64,000 nt of DNA from Imperialibacter roseus (GTDB lineage Bacteria; Bacteroidota; Bacteroidia; Cytophagales; Cyclobacteriaceae). The notes below the pieces were generated by a model, which was not told where the DNA came from, made no database searches, and worked only from the letters and a program-made list of their open reading frames with translations. Positions 29,907 through 38,415 of this stretch are shown piece after piece. Location of the stretch: positions 4,916,501 through 4,980,500 of the forward strand of contig NZ_CP136051.1 in assembly GCF_032999765.1 (NCBI RefSeq). The letters are read 5' to 3'. Within the stretch, counting starts at the first letter, position 1; each line of letters begins with the position of its first letter. A program made the translations under genes and the position numbers.

Positions 29907-30467
29907 ATGAAGAATTTTGTAAAAAGCTATTACCTGGAATCTTTTGTTTGCTTTTTAATTGCCAATCTACTGTCTATTGCTGCCTTTGCTCAAGAAGCGC
30001 ACTATCCCATTGTGAAAGGTCATGGCGGAATCTTTGACATTCAGGAAGCAACAGCGTTCCCCGACCCTACTCTACAGTACAAAATTGTTGTGGATATCAA
30101 AGAGGGAGCGGGTGGCCACAAATCGATCAACGCATCACTAAACAACCTGGCCAGAATTGCCAACCTGCACGGGATGGGGGGAGTGCCGAAAGAGAACATT
30201 GATATTGTGGCAGTTATACACGGAGAGGCGACCATATCTATTCTGTCTGACATCTCTCACGAAAACAGATACGGAACGCCCAATCCAAACACCGACCTTA
30301 TTCGTGCTCTCTTAGAAGGAGGAATTAAGCTATTTGTGTGCGGGCAATCGCTGAGAGCAAGGAAAATTGATGCCAGAGAGCTAACTCCTGGCATTGCCAT
30401 CAGCCTTTCGGCCGTTACTTTGGTGACAACTTATCAACTGAAAGGCTATGCTGTGCTTAGTTATTAG
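29907..30467 (+). CDS. Secreted DsrE/DsrF-like protein
   Basis: This 186-residue protein has a signal peptide (hydrophobic core ~residues 12-27, cleavage near AFAQ) and a DsrE-like alpha/beta domain. Visible parts are YKIVVDIKEGAGGHKSINAS, IDIVAVIHGEATISIL, and FVCGQSLRARKIDARELTPGI with a Cys in the position used for sulfur relay in DsrE relatives. A periplasmic sulfur-handling role is an inference from family. Three bases separate its stop from the next ATG, so it is in an operon with the glutamine cyclotransferase gene. A promoter element lies almost directly upstream. Confidence 0.82.
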   Translation: MKNFVKSYYLESFVCFLIANLLSIAAFAQEAHYPIVKGHGGIFDIQEATAFPDPTLQYKIVVDIKEGAGGHKSINASLNNLARIANLHGMGGVPKENIDIVAVIHGEATISILSDISHENRYGTPNPNTDLIRALLEGGIKLFVCGQSLRARKIDARELTPGIAISLSAVTLVTTYQLKGYAVLSY

Positions 30468-30470
30468 CCT

Positions 30471-31562
30471 ATGCGAAAGTTTTTTTTAACCACTCTGCTC
30501 ATTCCGGCACTGGTAGCAATGCTGGGCTCATGTGGCCCTAATAATTCCAGCAAGGAATCAGCTAGCCAGCCAGCCGCCTCTAAGCCAACCTCACTCACGT
30601 CTATCTCTACTTCGCAGGGGCCATTAACACCCCAAAGCACTCTTGACATCTCCGTGTCAATCAAGGGTGACTCCGTACAACTTGATTCCGTCGTCATTTT
30701 TTTTGAAGCCGTCCGTCTTGCCTCTTCGCAAGCTACGAGCCTGTCTGCGTCGTTGGCACCGCTTCCTTTGGGTAAACAAACACTAACGGCAAAGCTGTTT
30801 CTGAACAATGGCGTAACAGAGCAGCACGCCCTTCCCCTGACCTTGCTTGCACAAACGCCACCGCAAAAATTTGATTTCAGAAAGCTCGAAACTTACACTC
30901 ACGACCCCGATGCCTACACGCAAGGTCTCCTTTATCATGATGGCTTCCTTTATGAAAGCACAGGGACAAGGGGTGAGAGCACGCTTCGAAAAGTCGACAT
31001 TTTAACAGGGAAAGTGCTGCAGCAAACACCGCTGGATAGCAGGTACTTTGGCGAAGGGCTTGCTTTTTGGGACAACAGCCTGATCCAGCTTACCTGGACG
31101 TCAAACATCGGTTTTGTGTACGACATAGAAACCTTCGAACAAAAGAGAACCTTCAACTACCCTACTGAAGGCTGGGGGCTCGCATCGACCGACACGGAAC
31201 TCGTGATGAGCGATGGCACGGAGTACCTCTACTTTCTAAATCCGGTAACGCTCGCAGAAACAAGGAGGATTCAGGTGTACAATCACCAGGAAAAGATATT
31301 GTACCTGAATGAGCTTGAAGTAGCGGGAGGCTTGATTTACGCCAATGTGTACCAGACAGATGTGATTGTGATGATTGACCCGGCCAGCGGTGCGGTGGTA
31401 GGCGACGTTTCCCTCGAAGGCATCTTCAACAAACAAGGGTATAGCAGAAGGCTCGACGTGCTGAACGGAATTGCCTGGGATGAGAAAGGGAAGAGACTCT
31501 TTGTTACCGGCAAATGGTGGCCCAAATTGTATCTAATCGAACTGTTCAAAATTCAATCATAA
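30471..31562 (+). CDS. Glutaminyl-peptide cyclotransferase, lipoprotein
   Basis: This 363-residue protein has lipobox MLGSC (Cys21) and a Ser/Pro-rich linker. Two parts follow: a beta-sandwich-like segment (~45-130) and a C-terminal five-bladed-propeller glutamine cyclotransferase domain (~135-363). The propeller has the family motifs DPDAYTQGLLYHDGFLYESTG, YFGEGLAFW, GWGLASTDTELVMSDGTEYL, NELEVAGGLIYANVY and LNGIAWDEKGKRLFVTGKWWP. It would convert N-terminal glutamine of exported proteins to pyroglutamate. This is a known feature of many Bacteroidota exported proteins. Confidence 0.92.
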   Translation: MRKFFLTTLLIPALVAMLGSCGPNNSSKESASQPAASKPTSLTSISTSQGPLTPQSTLDISVSIKGDSVQLDSVVIFFEAVRLASSQATSLSASLAPLPLGKQTLTAKLFLNNGVTEQHALPLTLLAQTPPQKFDFRKLETYTHDPDAYTQGLLYHDGFLYESTGTRGESTLRKVDILTGKVLQQTPLDSRYFGEGLAFWDNSLIQLTWTSNIGFVYDIETFEQKRTFNYPTEGWGLASTDTELVMSDGTEYLYFLNPVTLAETRRIQVYNHQEKILYLNELEVAGGLIYANVYQTDVIVMIDPASGAVVGDVSLEGIFNKQGYSRRLDVLNGIAWDEKGKRLFVTGKWWPKLYLIELFKIQS

Positions 31563-31574
31563 ATCAACTAAATT

Positions 31575-31871
31575 ATGAGTCTAGACACAGCAACTGCCAG
31601 GGTAGTGGAAATGGCAAAAGAAAACGGGGGCGCCATTGGCAACTCAGTGAAATTTGCTTTTCAGGAAGGAGTTATTCTTTTGGACGATACTGTGAGCCCA
31701 ACAAAAGTTTCTAATGACGACACTGATGCCCAGTGCACCATTAAAATGGAACTTAAAGACTTTGTGAAGCTACTTGACGGAGACCTGGACCCGATGAGTG
31801 CATTTATGGGAGGTATGATGAAAATTGAGGGCGATATGACCATTGCCATGAAATTGACCTCACTTTTTTAA
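31575..31871 (+). CDS. SCP2 sterol-binding-like domain protein
   Basis: This 98-residue protein matches the single-domain SCP2 fold: KFAFQEGVILLDDT, a central strand-rich part (AQCTIKMELKDFVKLLDG) and the C-terminal MSAFMGGMMKIEGDMTIAMKLTSL. SCP2 domains bind hydrophobic ligands such as acyl chains or sterols. The natural ligand here is unknown. It starts 12 bases after the cyclotransferase stop, so it may be cotranscribed. Confidence 0.88.
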   Translation: MSLDTATARVVEMAKENGGAIGNSVKFAFQEGVILLDDTVSPTKVSNDDTDAQCTIKMELKDFVKLLDGDLDPMSAFMGGMMKIEGDMTIAMKLTSLF

Positions 31872-31957
31872 GAATTGGCCGAAAAGTTTGCTTGAAAGCT
31901 TTCGGCACAAAGTAGGCGGGGCGTTGTGTTTTGAAGAATAACCAACCCAATAGTTAA

Positions 31958-32737
31958 ATGAGACAATTAGTCAAGAAAAAAGGAGAACCGATGTACGGTA
32001 TTTTCACGGCAAGGGGTCGTGATGCCTCCCGGCTGGAGCAGCTAAGCGACTGTGTGTTTGCCCTGGCTATTACTATGTCTCTTTTGTCTACCCAGGCGCC
32101 CCGAAACTTCGACGAGTTGACACTTTTTATTTCAGACGTAGTTCCGTTTACATTGAGTATGGTAGCGGTTATGTGGATTTGGCATGGTCACTACCAGTTC
32201 TTTATGCGTTATGGGCTAAGGGACATCAGAATCATCGTGTTGAATACCTTCATGATGCTTATCGTATTGTTCTTTATATACCCACTCAAATTCCTCAGCA
32301 CCTGGCTGGTGTCCTACTTCACACTTCTCGCCAAAGCGCTGCTGATCAGTAATGAATACTTCAGAGAGCTGAATCAAATGGGCACGCAGATGATCCCCTG
32401 GAGCGATATGCCCGAGCTGATGATTATCTATGACTGCGGCTTTCTGTCGATATACATAGCCTTCGTTCTAATGTATCGGCACGCTATCAAAAACGGTGAT
32501 TCCCTAAACTTAAGTGAAGCGGAGGTCCACGCTACTAAATCCATTATCGCTCATTACACTGGCATAGTCGCTATCGGCCTCATTTCATTGTTCATTGCCT
32601 TACTTGGCTTCCTGATCGACTGGGAGTTCTCCGGACTTTTTGCCGGGGTTATCTACGCTTTGATTGGGCCTGTCTCCTATTTCATAGGACGTAAATATGA
32701 TAAGCCACCCCTCAACTCCACGAGTGACCATGCATAG
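31958..32737 (+). CDS. TMEM175-like (DUF1211) membrane protein
   Basis: This 259-residue protein has six predicted membrane helices. The N-terminal part carries the TMEM175-family opening RLEQLSDCVFALAITMSLL, followed by VPFTLSMVAVMWIWHGHYQFF. Bacterial TMEM175 proteins form potassium-permeable channels. The canonical FSD motif reads LSD here. An alternative ATG at 31991 would trim eleven basic residues. The RDD-family gene begins 11 bases after its stop. Confidence 0.78.
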   Translation: MRQLVKKKGEPMYGIFTARGRDASRLEQLSDCVFALAITMSLLSTQAPRNFDELTLFISDVVPFTLSMVAVMWIWHGHYQFFMRYGLRDIRIIVLNTFMMLIVLFFIYPLKFLSTWLVSYFTLLAKALLISNEYFRELNQMGTQMIPWSDMPELMIIYDCGFLSIYIAFVLMYRHAIKNGDSLNLSEAEVHATKSIIAHYTGIVAIGLISLFIALLGFLIDWEFSGLFAGVIYALIGPVSYFIGRKYDKPPLNSTSDHA

Positions 32738-32748
32738 TTGCCTATCAT

Positions 32749-33141
32749 ATGTCCATAGTCCCCGCCACATTTGATCAAAGGCTGCTTGCTCAGTCCATCG
32801 ATATCACCTTTCTGCTCCCTTTTCTATTCATACTCGACGGACTTTGGGAAACAGACTCTAACTGGTTTTGGGCAGTTTGTATTTTATTGTACCACGGCTA
32901 TGCTGTGGGAATGGAGGCATCGGCACTCAAGGCCACGGTAGGCAAAAAAATGGCGGGATTGAGCGTACGAATGGACGACGAAAGACCTGTTGATCTTAAA
33001 AATGCAGTTGTGAGAAATTTGTGCAAATGGGTTTCGCTGTTGCCCATTTCAGCTGGCTTTTTTATGATCTACCTACGGCGTGATGCCAGGTCATTTCACG
33101 ACATCATCTCCAAAAGCAAAGTGGTGTCGAGTTCCAATTAA
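32749..33141 (+). CDS. RDD family membrane protein
   Basis: This 130-residue protein has an RDD domain: the Arg and Asp in RLLAQSIDITFLLPFLF, a second helix region (WFWAVCILLYHGYAVGMEAS) and the GKKMAGLSVRMDDERPVDL loop typical of the family. Three helices are predicted. Function of RDD proteins is mostly unknown; some act in sodium/proton exchange. It is probably cotranscribed with the TMEM175-like gene. Confidence 0.85.
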   Translation: MSIVPATFDQRLLAQSIDITFLLPFLFILDGLWETDSNWFWAVCILLYHGYAVGMEASALKATVGKKMAGLSVRMDDERPVDLKNAVVRNLCKWVSLLPISAGFFMIYLRRDARSFHDIISKSKVVSSSN

Positions 33142-33257
33142 CCACCCAAACAGCCAAATCAAAAAGTAAAATAATTAGTTGGATAAATTTAATAAAACAA
33201 CGTAGTTTCGGTGTGGTTTAAACGACCCACCTAATATAAGGAATAAATCTATTCACC

Positions 33258-33821
33258 ATGGCGAGATCAGGCGTTAAGCAATTTGAAGAGTTTTTTGAAA
33301 AGATCATTTTCTGGGGGCGCTGGGTACAAGCTCCTATGTATCTGGGGCTTCTCTTCGGTTCTTTTATGTATCTGTATAAGTTTTTCGAAGAACTCTATCA
33401 CCTTTACGATGGGGTGGTTAGCTACACAGAGGCTCAGGTGATGCTTGGCATCTTGGGTTTGGTAGACATCAGTATGGTAATGAACCTAATTGTGATGGTC
33501 ATTGTCGGTGGCTACTCCATTTTTACCAGTAAGATTGACGTTGATCACCATGAAGATAAGCCGCAATGGCTTGAAGACCTTGATGCCGGCAAGTTGAAAA
33601 TTAAGCTGGCTTCTTCGCTGGCATCCATTTCAGGTGTTCACCTGCTCAAAACTTTTATTGATGTTAGAGGTGCGAGAGACATGGAAGGCAATGAAGGTAT
33701 CGTAGTCGAAATCGCTATCCACCTAACTTTCATCGTTTCTGCTTTGCTTTTAGCCTACACTGAGAAAATCCAGCACTCATACCATGGTCATGGCGCTGCT
33801 GAGGGTGGTGATAGCCACTAA
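33258..33821 (+). CDS. UPF0114/YqhA family membrane protein
   Basis: This 187-residue protein with about four membrane helices has the family blocks FFEKIIFWGRWVQAPMYLGL, LGILGLVDISMVMNLIVMV and KLASSLASISGVHLLKTFI. E. coli YqhA belongs to this family; its function is unknown. The C-terminus is His-rich (HSYHGHGAAEGGDSH). Transcription ends at a strong terminator 27 bases downstream. Confidence 0.88.
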   Translation: MARSGVKQFEEFFEKIIFWGRWVQAPMYLGLLFGSFMYLYKFFEELYHLYDGVVSYTEAQVMLGILGLVDISMVMNLIVMVIVGGYSIFTSKIDVDHHEDKPQWLEDLDAGKLKIKLASSLASISGVHLLKTFIDVRGARDMEGNEGIVVEIAIHLTFIVSALLLAYTEKIQHSYHGHGAAEGGDSH

Positions 33822-33847
33822 TAAAAACCCATTGTAAAATATTTGTC

Positions 33848-33872
33848 AGGGCGCTGAATTCTTCAGCGCCCT
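33848..33872 (+). terminator. Terminator after the UPF0114 gene
   Basis: An 11-bp perfect stem, AGGGCGCTGAA with its complement TTCAGCGCCCT, around a 3-base loop, followed by TTCTTTTT. Confidence 0.88.
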
Positions 33873-33890
33873 TTCTTTTTCACAAAAAAA

Positions 33891-33906
33891 GCCACCTTTC
33901 GGTGGC
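33891..33906 (-). terminator. Terminator of the VPS10/BNR gene
   Basis: GCCACC-TTTC-GGTGGC stem of 6 bp; on the minus strand it is followed by a run of seven T (33884-33890). It lies about 115 bases after the stop of the gene at 34022-37144. Confidence 0.7.
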
Positions 33907-34021
33907 TCTCATTTAGATTAGGTTGGTTAAATACCTATTCAATTTAGGTAAATTATTGAATATCCGAAACAACCTAACTCGTTTTCCTCTCGGGTTATTA
34001 CTCAACCAGGAGGCTATATCC

Positions 34022-37000
34022 TCACTCGATCAGCTGAATCTGTGCCTCTTTTACTTTTTCTTTATAGGTGCCCCAATCAGTCTGCACAAACTTACCAATG
34101 TCGGCTATCGGCGCTTTCACGGCCTCTTCGGCCTGCTTCAAAATCGTCTCCTGCGTCGGGGTGGCAACCATATAGGTATCTCCAAGGTGATTGGCTGCAA
34201 GGTTGATGATCGCCTCCACAGTTGTGGGATCTCTATATATTCCCTGCATGTCCTCTTTACCAAAAATAGGCTCCCTTAATGCTTTCACCTTTGCTTTGAT
34301 GTCTTTTCCGGCCCTTTTAAGCGCTTTAGAAGCATCATCTTCTCTATCGGCCAGTAGCTTATCAACCCTCTCAACAGCAGCCAACGCTTCCCTAAGGTTA
34401 TCCACGGCAATAGTTAGCTGGGTCACGGAAGCCTCCCACCGCTTGATCATAGCCAGCTTTCTCTCTCGTTCCTGAGGGGTTATTGGTGTTACCCTTGGGT
34501 CGCTAAGAACTTTCACCTCCTTTGTCACTATTTCTTCACCATGAACCACTTTCACAGTATAAGTGCCGGGCACGGCGGTAAAGCCACCACTATCGGCAGT
34601 TCCCGGCTTTGGCTTTGATGTGTCCGGTTTTCTTACTTCTTTGTACCGAAGGTCCCACGAGGTTCGGTTGAATCCTTTTTTGGCATCGGCATACAGCGTA
34701 CGAACAACCTGCCCCTCCTGGAGTATTTCTATCTTAACACTATCTTTTTTTCCGGCCGTCTCTTTCACGTAAAAGGAGATCAGGGCTCCGTAAGGTCTGT
34801 TCTCACCAGCAAAAAGTCCGTCACCAGTGGCACTGTATCCCTTAGCCCCTCTTGTGGTGCTTGCTGCATAAGCATCAGGCACATCAAATAACGCTAATGG
34901 CTTGTCGAGCAATTGCTTTCCCTGGGTAGCCAGTGCTCTCATCGGGCGAATATCGTCGAGCACATATACCGAACGCCCGTACGTGCCAATTACCAGGTCA
35001 TGATCTCTTGGATGAATGACCAAATCCATTGTCGATGCCGTTGGGTAGCCATTTTCCCACTTCACCCAGTTGGAAGCGCCATCAACCGTCATATACAGCC
35101 CAAATTCAGTTCCGACGAACATAAGCCTGGGCTCGATCGGATCCTGTACAAAGGAATGAACAAACCCTCTTACGGAGTTTTCATTCACCAGACGCTTCCA
35201 GGTCTTCCCATAGTCTTTCGTTTGAAACACCCATGGCGCCCAATCATTCCTCCGGTAGTTGTTAATCACCACGAAAGCTTCCCCTTCATTGTAGCTGGAT
35301 GCGTGCACCTGATTAACCCAGGAACCAGCAGGAACTCCTTTAATGTTCATTGCAACGTTGGTCCAGGTTTTTCCCTTATCTCTCGTTAGCTGAACATTGC
35401 CGTCGTCGGTTCCCACCCATATTATGTCCTTGCTGAGGCTACTTGGCGACACCGCCAAAATCGTTGTGTGGTTTTCTGCGCCTGTTACGTCATAGGTGAT
35501 GCCCCCACTTTCGAGTTGCTTTTGCTTTGCAGGATCATTGGTGGTGAGGTCGGGCGAGATAATCTCCCAGGTCTTCCCCTTGTCTGGCGAATAATGCAGA
35601 AACTGACTTCCCATATAAACGCCGTTGGCGTTGTGTGGATCCCTTGCTACGCCGGCATTCCAGTTAAATCTGAGAAAGGTGCCATCAGGGTGCACAGGCT
35701 GCCTGAACTCGGAGTCGCCTGTTACCTTATCATATAGCTGAATATTTCCTTTTTGTGATTGAGCAAATCCGTACCGTGAGTTTTCCAGGTCCGGAATCAC
35801 ATCAAAACCGTCGCCTCCACCTATGCGGGTCCACTCAGAGTTATATATGAGGTTATTATTATCGCCCCTCCCTCTGACATACACACTGCTCGGCCCCGTC
35901 CACGATCCATTGTCCTGCAAACCACCATATATATTGAACGGAATATCGTTATCTACACTGACGTGATAAAACTGCCCTAAAGGCAGATTCTCGGGAAAAT
36001 ACCAGGTTACACCTTTGTCTCTGGTTACACCCATTCCACCGTCATTTCCGATGAGCATGAAGCTTGGATCATCGGGGTGAATCCAAAAGGCGTGGTTATC
36101 GCCATGAAGCAGACCCACATTTGTGAAGGTTTTGAAAGTCTTTCCACCGTCCTCGCTTACTGTGGTGCCACTAAAAATATTGTAGATTCTGTTCTCATTC
36201 GATGGGTCTACATAAATCTCCGCATAATAAAACGGCCTGTCTCCAATATTTTTGGTGGTCACCAACTTCCATGTAAACCCACCATCTTCCGACTTGTAGA
36301 ACCCGTTCTTTTTTGCCTCAACAATAGCGTAGACAACCTGTGGCTTTCCCGGCGCTATTGCCAGTCCCATTTTACCCAGCTCACCTTCAGGCAGTCCATC
36401 CTCACTGGTAATCTTTTTCCAGGTTGTTCCTGCATCCATCGTTACATACATTCCTGAGCCCGCACCACCAGACTTAAAGAACCAGGGCCACCTGCGAAAC
36501 TCCCACATATTGGCAATGAATTTATTGGGATTGGTTGGATCACGCACCATCTCACCTATTCCCACTCTTTCATTTACGTACAAAATTTTACTCCAAGTCT
36601 TGCCCCCATCCGTCGTCTTATACACACCTCTGTCGGGAGTGTCTTGCCAGGCAGACCCCTGCACACCGACGATCACTACCTCGGGGTTGAAAGGATCAAC
36701 AAAAATCCGGTGAATATTGCGGGTGTTTTCCAACCCCATGTGCTTCCAGGTGGTGCCACCGTCATTCGACATGTATACCCCATTTCCTGAGTTGTGGCTG
36801 TTTCTGGGATTCCCCTCCCCCGTGCCAACCCAAATAATATTTGGATTTCGCTGGTAGATGCTAATTGCACCGATGCTGGTTACCGGTTGATCATCGAAGA
36901 TTGGTGTCCATTTATAGCCTCCGTTCTCTGATTTCCACAGGCCGCCAGAGGCCGACCCAACGTATATAATGTCTGGGTTGGATAAGTCGACATCGAAGGA

Positions 37001-37144
37001 CGTTACTCTCCCACTCATTCCAGAAGGGCCGATGCTTCGTGCCGACAAACCCTGGAACAACTCACTATTGATAGCCTGAGCACTAATTAGCCCCGGCAAA
37101 AAAAGTAGAATCAGGCTTAACTTAAAGAAAATTCTATCCCGCAT
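34022..37144 (-). CDS. VPS10/BNR-repeat beta-propeller protein, exported
   Basis: This 1040-residue protein has a signal peptide (residues 1-~23) followed by a double propeller built from sialidase-like Asp-box repeats. Examples are SENGGYKWTPIFDD, SNDGGTTWKHMG, TTDGGKTWSKI, SEDGGFTWKLV and TRDKGKTWTNV. The propeller part runs to about residue 740. A beta-sandwich (GALISFYVKETAGKKDSVKI ...) and a helical C-terminal domain (~870-1040) follow. Such VPS10-like proteins are common in Bacteroidota and often annotated glycosyl hydrolase, but no catalytic residues can be named here. It has no T9SS sorting domain. It is transcribed alone. Confidence 0.85.
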   Translation of the reverse strand: MRDRIFFKLSLILLFLPGLISAQAINSELFQGLSARSIGPSGMSGRVTSFDVDLSNPDIIYVGSASGGLWKSENGGYKWTPIFDDQPVTSIGAISIYQRNPNIIWVGTGEGNPRNSHNSGNGVYMSNDGGTTWKHMGLENTRNIHRIFVDPFNPEVVIVGVQGSAWQDTPDRGVYKTTDGGKTWSKILYVNERVGIGEMVRDPTNPNKFIANMWEFRRWPWFFKSGGAGSGMYVTMDAGTTWKKITSEDGLPEGELGKMGLAIAPGKPQVVYAIVEAKKNGFYKSEDGGFTWKLVTTKNIGDRPFYYAEIYVDPSNENRIYNIFSGTTVSEDGGKTFKTFTNVGLLHGDNHAFWIHPDDPSFMLIGNDGGMGVTRDKGVTWYFPENLPLGQFYHVSVDNDIPFNIYGGLQDNGSWTGPSSVYVRGRGDNNNLIYNSEWTRIGGGDGFDVIPDLENSRYGFAQSQKGNIQLYDKVTGDSEFRQPVHPDGTFLRFNWNAGVARDPHNANGVYMGSQFLHYSPDKGKTWEIISPDLTTNDPAKQKQLESGGITYDVTGAENHTTILAVSPSSLSKDIIWVGTDDGNVQLTRDKGKTWTNVAMNIKGVPAGSWVNQVHASSYNEGEAFVVINNYRRNDWAPWVFQTKDYGKTWKRLVNENSVRGFVHSFVQDPIEPRLMFVGTEFGLYMTVDGASNWVKWENGYPTASTMDLVIHPRDHDLVIGTYGRSVYVLDDIRPMRALATQGKQLLDKPLALFDVPDAYAASTTRGAKGYSATGDGLFAGENRPYGALISFYVKETAGKKDSVKIEILQEGQVVRTLYADAKKGFNRTSWDLRYKEVRKPDTSKPKPGTADSGGFTAVPGTYTVKVVHGEEIVTKEVKVLSDPRVTPITPQERERKLAMIKRWEASVTQLTIAVDNLREALAAVERVDKLLADREDDASKALKRAGKDIKAKVKALREPIFGKEDMQGIYRDPTTVEAIINLAANHLGDTYMVATPTQETILKQAEEAVKAPIADIGKFVQTDWGTYKEKVKEAQIQLIE

Positions 37145-37388
37145 AATATTGAGTTAGTTGATATGCGACCAAGTAAACACCAATCGGCTGTCCATAAAAA
37201 AGCTAATTATATGAGTGGTGATCCAGGCAGCCCACCGTTGGTAAATGTATTTTTCTGTTCGTCAGCCACTTACAGAGTGGCCTACCTACTGGAAGTTTAA
37301 ACATTCGAAGAATAGTCCTTCAGGTCAGAGTGAGGACAGCGCTTGAAATTTGCACCCTGTCGGAGAAAATAATTTTGGCTCACTATTA

Positions 37389-37404
37389 AGAATGTTCGCA
37401 TTCT
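37389..37404 (+). ncRNA. TTCG-tetraloop hairpin
   Basis: AGAATG-TTCG-CATTCT, a perfect 6-bp stem with a UUCG-type stable loop. It lies 92 bases before the mini-ORF and no coding gene surrounds it. Confidence 0.4.
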
Positions 37405-37421
37405 GGCATTCAGGTAAAGTA

Positions 37422-37450
37422 ATTCTGACAAAAAACAGAATCATATTCTG
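37422..37450 (+). promoter_or_regulatory. Candidate switch: one arm, two alternative partners
   Basis: CAGAAT at 37436-37441 can pair with ATTCTG at 37422-37427 or with ATTCTG at 37445-37450, but not with both. The second hairpin ends 13 bases before the ribosome-binding site of the mini-ORF. Mutually exclusive pairings of this sort are typical of leader regulation, though six-base matches can arise by chance. Confidence 0.3.
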
Positions 37451-37480
37451 AATCAAGTCCTTCTAAAGGAGGAAACTAGT

Positions 37481-37525
37481 ATGAGAAACAGCGGCATTCG
37501 TTGGTGTAAAAAATTGTACTTTTAA
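37481..37525 (+). CDS. 14-residue mini-ORF with strong ribosome-binding site
   Basis: AAAGGAGG at 37465-37472 sits eight bases before ATG 37481, which opens a frame MRNSGIRWCKKLYF and stops at TAA 37525. A near-perfect Shine-Dalgarno sequence is rare in this window and in the phylum, so the combination stands out. It could be a leader peptide, a small secreted or membrane-active peptide, or chance. Confidence 0.35.
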   Translation: MRNSGIRWCKKLYF

Positions 37526-37856
37526 AATATATTCATGCAATAAGATGGGGGTACTCAGTGGTTTTACCCATCGATAGTCCGTAAAATACCTTACTTTACG
37601 ATCAATCAAGTGTCGCAATATGTATCATAAAATCAATAAAATGTTTCAATTGTTAGATAATACGCAAAAAAAGTCGGCTAGCAAACGTTTTCGTTTTGAA
37701 GTATTCAAAAAATAAAGAAATAATACTTTTCTTATATTCAATTTAGTCTCAATATTTTTTATTTAAGATTTGGTTAACGATATTTGTAGCTGACTTAAGG
37801 ACAAAATTCGATTTTGCCTACTAGTCTTTGATGTTAAACTGTAAACTATAAGCTTT

Positions 37857-38336
37857 ATGAAAAAAGGATTACTTCTTGCCGCCATGTTCGTTGGACTGTC
37901 TTTTGCGGGATACTCGCAGGAGTCGGATGTATTCTCTTTTAACTTTGTGGAAGACAAGCTGGATGACAGCAATGTAAATATGGCCGCTGTTGGCGGGCAC
38001 TATCTTGGGTCAGACATCGCAGTGAAGCTGGAGCTTCTTAAAGACTCTTACACTTGGAAAGAAGAAGGCACTCCAAATAGCCCGACTACCAAAACTGTTG
38101 TTGAAAAGCCAGCGATTTACTACTCTCTTAAGAAACTTGATAAGTACTACAAGAAAGCTATAAAGAAGGGTGATGTGACTGAAGAAGCTGCAAGAGACGA
38201 ATTTGTTAAAGCTCTTGACATCGCTTTGTTCATCAGATACCAGGAAACTGCCGCTTTCGAAGACAAGCTTAGAGAGCTAAAAGAAGAATCAGACATTGCT
38301 CTACTTTACACCAAGAAGGTTAAATTGGAGTTCTAA
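37857..38336 (+). CDS. Small secreted protein, function unknown
   Basis: This 159-residue protein has a signal peptide (MKKGLLLAAMFVGLSFAGYS, cleavage before QESDVFSF). The mature part begins with a short beta region (AAVGGHYLGSDIAVKLELLKD) and continues as a charged, probably helical domain (LKKLDKYYKKAIKKGDVTEE, FEDKLRELKEES). No family is recognised. Codon use resembles a well-expressed gene. A terminator hairpin follows the stop and also serves the opposing gene. Confidence 0.75.
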   Translation: MKKGLLLAAMFVGLSFAGYSQESDVFSFNFVEDKLDDSNVNMAAVGGHYLGSDIAVKLELLKDSYTWKEEGTPNSPTTKTVVEKPAIYYSLKKLDKYYKKAIKKGDVTEEAARDEFVKALDIALFIRYQETAAFEDKLRELKEESDIALLYTKKVKLEF

Positions 38337-38387
38337 AACATTTAAGATAACCTGTAAGAGGGTTTTACTACTATCGATCAATCGTAG

Positions 38388-38411
38388 ACAAAGGGGTGAA
38401 TGCCCCTTTGT
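38388..38411. terminator. Terminator between convergent small genes
   Basis: ACAAAGGGG-TGAATG-CCCCTTTGT, a perfect 9-bp stem, lies 52 bases after the stop of the plus gene and 5 bases beyond the stop of the minus gene at 38416. Confidence 0.8.
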
Positions 38412-38415
38412 TCAT

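Larger units (their letters stand above)
37145..37856. other. Long AT-rich intergenic region with hairpins and a mini-ORF
   Basis: About 710 bases without a conventional gene. It holds a TTCG-loop hairpin (37389-37404), an alternative-pairing element (37422-37450), and a 14-codon ORF with a strong Shine-Dalgarno sequence (37481-37525). The last ~180 bases are very AT-rich and probably include the promoter of the gene at 37857. Confidence 0.5.

Noticed and set aside
31878-31906. GCCGAAA ... TTTCGGC hairpin after the SCP2-like gene
   Set aside because: No T-run follows on either strand and the loop is 15 bases; too weak to call a terminator.
34022-37144. Sialidase assignment for the Asp-box protein
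   Set aside because: Asp boxes alone do not show sialidase activity, and the catalytic Arg triad cannot be identified; kept as VPS10/BNR-type.
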